A DNA stretch of 7,652 nt from Sphingopyxis sp. (GTDB lineage Bacteria > Pseudomonadota > Alphaproteobacteria > Sphingomonadales > Sphingomonadaceae), in contig JAAUPH010000106.1 in NCBI GenBank assembly GCA_012035435.1, positions 1 to 7,652 of the forward strand. Direction: 5' to 3'. Below are positions 6,428 through 7,652 of this stretch, one piece after another. The notes below the pieces were generated by a model that was not told the origin of the DNA, ran no database searches, and was given only the letters and a program-made list of their open reading frames with translations. How positions within the stretch are numbered: position 1 is the first letter of the stretch; every line of letters begins with the position of its first letter. The translations under genes and the position numbers were made by a program.

Positions 6428-6432
6428 CAAAC
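6420..6432. other. Probable junction inside trmFO
   Basis: Codon-for-codon TrmFO similarity ends at Asp177 (6425-6427), and a minus-strand gene beginning at 6559 runs into the same point. The sequence at the join is TCGATCGACC; a short shared stretch such as TCGATCGA could have promoted mis-assembly. No transposon ends, direct repeats or att-like sequences are visible. Confidence 0.65.
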
Positions 6433-6559
6433 GTGGCCTTTTGGCCTCCCGCTCACGATCGCGGCGAACGACGGCCGCGCACAGTGACGGTCCGTCCACC
6501 TCGCACCCGAGAAGTTCGGCGAGTCGCTCGATATAGCCAAGCTCAATGATGTCACTCAC
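6428..6559 (-). CDS. Unknown protein, N-terminal fragment cut by the junction
   Basis: I do not recognise this protein. It begins GTG AGT GAC ATC ([16 protein letters not shown]), with a strong GGAGG ribosome site (complement of 6567-6571) seven bases upstream. The start overlaps the stop of the preceding minus-strand gene in the four bases GTGA, so the pair is translationally coupled. About 44 residues belong to it: a helical, acidic beginning, a Cys in LLGCEVDG, then an Arg-rich stretch ([12 protein letters not shown]). Beyond 6428 the frame stays open far into trmFO, but only as antisense sequence of a different origin. The real C-terminus is therefore missing. The good ribosome site argues for a true gene start. 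Confidence 0.5.
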
Positions 6560-6765
6560 TTGCTCACCTCCAGAGCCGCCAGTAACGCCCGACGAACGTC
6601 CTCGAACGGCGGAGTCTCGTCGTCAGGCTCCAACAGGCACGCGGCGGTACGGATTGCTGCTTTGAGACGCTCGACTTCTTCGGCCTCAATTCGGATTCGA
6701 CCTTGTCCCTTCGGTCCGCCTTGGAGATAGTTCACGGTGACCGGCTGTCCACGGATGACAAGCAT
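6556..6765 (-). CDS. Unknown small protein, coupled to the following gene
   Basis: I do not recognise this protein of up to 69 residues. The C-terminal part ([46 protein letters not shown], about residues 24-69) looks like two amphipathic helices separated by an acidic loop. Its stop overlaps the GTG start of the next minus-strand gene, whose ribosome site lies in its last codons, so the two probably form one operon. The assigned ATG at 6765 has only a weak ribosome site and overlaps, on the opposite strand, a fragment that looks like a Wadjet JetD domain. The true start may lie further in, or the first 10-15 residues may come from a neighbouring piece if a join lies near 6730-6766. No transmembrane segment or known motif is visible. 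Confidence 0.45.
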   Translation of the reverse strand: MLVIRGQPVTVNYLQGGPKGQGRIRIEAEEVERLKAAIRTAACLLEPDDETPPFEDVRRALLAALEVSK

Positions 6766-6957
6766 TCCGTGATCCGACTGGCCAAGCCATCCCCTGCGCA
6801 GCGTGAGGAGCTTCGCCGTCTGCTCGGAATCAGTCAGCTGCGTGGTGAAGGGATCTCGGTACGGCTTGATGACCTCGATGACTTGCTAGCGAATGCCGGA
6901 ATCTGTCGCAGCTTGGCCGAAGCCGTGGTGGAGCTGACGGGGCCGGTCGCGAACTTA
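6703..6957 (+). pseudogene. Fragment resembling DUF3323/TIGR02679 N-terminal domain (type II Wadjet JetD)
   Basis: The frame holds a segment typical of the DUF3323 domain at the start of TIGR02679 proteins: RLAKPSPAQREELRRLLG (25-42 counted from the TTG at 6703), then GISVRLDDLDDLLANAG (50-66) and LAEAVVELTGPVANL (71-85). In type II Wadjet (JetABCD), the JetD subunit couples this domain to a DUF2399 Toprim-like nuclease that cuts plasmid DNA. Here only about 75 residues survive. Similarity begins around 6735, no clear start or ribosome site exists, and after about 6957 the frame runs into unrelated sequence (basic PRRKRP, then a stop at 7041). No jetA, jetB, jetC or DUF2399 part is in the window. 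Identification is from memory of the family pattern, without a search. Confidence 0.5.
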
Positions 6958-6985
6958 AGAAAAGGCCCGCGAAGAAAACGGCCTG
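6950..6985. other. Probable junction between JetD-like fragment and DUF192 gene
   Basis: JetD-like similarity ends near 6957. A different frame carrying DUF192 becomes readable from about 6962 without its own start codon or N-terminal half; the bases just before it in that frame are a stop (TAA, 6956-6958). Composition also shifts to lower GC after this point. Confidence 0.5.
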
Positions 6986-7217
6986 CATCGTGTGCGGACC
7001 AAGGAATATCGGTTTCCCATCGACATCCTGTGGGTGGATGAAAGTCATCATGTGGTGCATATGCTGGAACACGCAGAGCCATGTGCTCAAGATCCTTGCC
7101 CCCCTTTTGGGGCCGCCACCCGACTCTGTTCGGTATGTGATACAGGCAGAATCGGGGTTCATTAGAAAAGCTGGAGTTGCAAAAGCGAACGAGCTCAAGT
7201 ATGCCCTTCGTATGTAG
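6962..7217 (+). pseudogene. DUF192 family protein, 5'-truncated and frameshifted
   Basis: DUF192 proteins are small, mostly beta-strand and often exported proteins of unclear function. One frame (7013 onward) reads FPIDILWVDESHHVVHMLEH followed by AEPCAQDPCPPF. A second frame continues GPPPDSVRYVIQAESGF, then IRKAGVAKANELKYALRM and a stop at 7215-7217. Joined, they give the family order: the aromatic-PID-hydrophobic strand, VV-x-x-EHAEPC, the cysteine pair C-x4-C before a Gly-Pro turn, and the RYVI-x(2)-E-x-GF strand. The switch needs removal of one base in the run CCCCCCTTTTGGGG (7099-7112), a likely sequencing or assembly indel site. The N-terminal part is missing because of the upstream join; the first in-frame start candidate is a GTG at 6992. 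The Rieske gene follows after 29 bases. Confidence 0.6.
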
Positions 7218-7246
7218 CGTCTACGATAAGGGTCGAGGAATCACGC

Positions 7247-7567
7247 ATGATGGATGGGTTTCAGAGAGTTGCACAGATCGACGAGGTGCCTCCGGGAAAG
7301 TCAAAGATTGTCACGGTTAATGACCGTCCGCTCGCGTTATTCAACGTCGAGGGGAAGTTGTACGCCATCCATAATAGCTGTCCCCATGAAGGGGGTCCGC
7401 TGATTGAGGGGAGACTCAAGGGGTATGTCATTGCCTGCCCTTGGCATGATCTGGCGTTCGACATCAGAAATGGGCAAGGCACCGACGGTGGCGGTTATTG
7501 CGTAGGGAGCTACGAAGTCCGGGTGGACGGGAATGATATTTTGATTGGCTCTCGACGGAAAGCATAA
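7247..7567 (+). CDS. Rieske [2Fe-2S] ferredoxin-like protein
   Basis: Small soluble electron-transfer protein of 106 residues that should bind a Rieske [2Fe-2S] cluster. The ligands are complete: Cys45-x-His47 (SCPHEGGPL) and Cys64-x-x-His67 (ACPWHDLAFD). The fold order also fits NirD or dioxygenase-type ferredoxins: an N-terminal strand pair, then LFNVEGKLYAIHN before the first ligand pair, and a C-terminal YEVRVDGNDILI strand. A GAGG ribosome site (7235-7238) lies 8 bases before the ATG at 7247; the ATG at 7250 is the alternative. It follows the DUF192 gene by 29 bases and may share its transcript. No oxygenase, reductase or nitrite reductase large subunit is in the window, so its partner is unknown. 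Confidence 0.92.
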   Translation: MMDGFQRVAQIDEVPPGKSKIVTVNDRPLALFNVEGKLYAIHNSCPHEGGPLIEGRLKGYVIACPWHDLAFDIRNGQGTDGGGYCVGSYEVRVDGNDILIGSRRKA

Positions 7568-7621
7568 AAAGAGAAATCAGGTGGAACGGGTGTCTTCGCG
7601 ACATGGATTGCGGATATCGAC

Positions 7622-7652
7622 GTGAGTATTTCTAGTGCCGATCACAATCCTG
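7622..7652 (+). CDS. Possible start of a further gene, cut by window end
   Basis: A GTG at 7622 opens a frame (MSISSADHNP) that runs to the window edge, 54 bases after the Rieske stop. The other plus-strand starts nearby (GTG at 7590, ATG at 7601) hit stops within the window. The ribosome site is weak (GGAT about 8 bases upstream). Ten codons are too few for any assignment. Confidence 0.25.
   Translation, partial: MSISSADHNP

Noticed and set aside
1..7652. One new multi-gene system combining RNase T2, a JetD-like protein, Rieske and DUF192
   Set aside because: The genes come from different source pieces with broken genes at the joins, so their neighbourhood carries no functional meaning.

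Overview
The window reads as a chimera of at least three, probably four or five, unrelated genomic pieces rather than one locus. The strongest evidence is a photosystem II gene (psbY) and a truncated cyanobacterial-type trmFO immediately next to a contiguous sphingomonad-type chromosome segment. Two unrelated pieces, one with a lone domain fragment and one with a frameshifted gene, follow them. A metagenomic mis-assembly or a joined contig is the simplest reading. I see no sign of one new system spanning the window, although one fragment resembles part of a known defence system.

Region 1 (1 to about 5385-5460) is high-GC and alphaproteobacterial, most like Sphingomonadales by gene content and protein style. 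On the + strand it carries the end of a secreted RNase T2 and a 77-residue tail-anchored small protein with a CtrA-type box upstream. A LplT-like MFS transporter lies convergent on the - strand. Divergent from the transporter is a compact run pgsA-moaD-moaE, which combines phosphatidylglycerophosphate synthesis with both subunits of molybdopterin synthase. moaE meets oxyR tail to tail with overlapping stop codons. oxyR is divergent from a serine acetyltransferase gene (cysE/epsC) that carries an apparent one-base deletion near its 5' end. The shared oxyR/cysE intergenic region holds a nested inverted repeat.

Region 2 (about 5460 to 6427) is cyanobacterial. It has psbY (39 aa), a terminator made of two HIP1 palindromes (GCGATCGC), a third HIP1 site, and trmFO, which stops matching its family after about 177 residues.

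Region 3 (about 6428 to 6765) holds two translationally coupled minus-strand ORFs of unknown function, one cut by the junction with trmFO. Region 4 (about 6735 to 6957) is a plus-strand fragment resembling the N-terminal DUF3323/TIGR02679 part of JetD of type II Wadjet. It may be joined to region 3 or be a separate piece.

Region 5 (about 6960 to 7652) has lower GC and bacterial character, perhaps Nitrospirota-like, which is a guess. It has the 3' part of a DUF192 gene with a one-base frameshift in a homopolymer run, a small Rieske [2Fe-2S] protein, and possibly the first codons of another gene.
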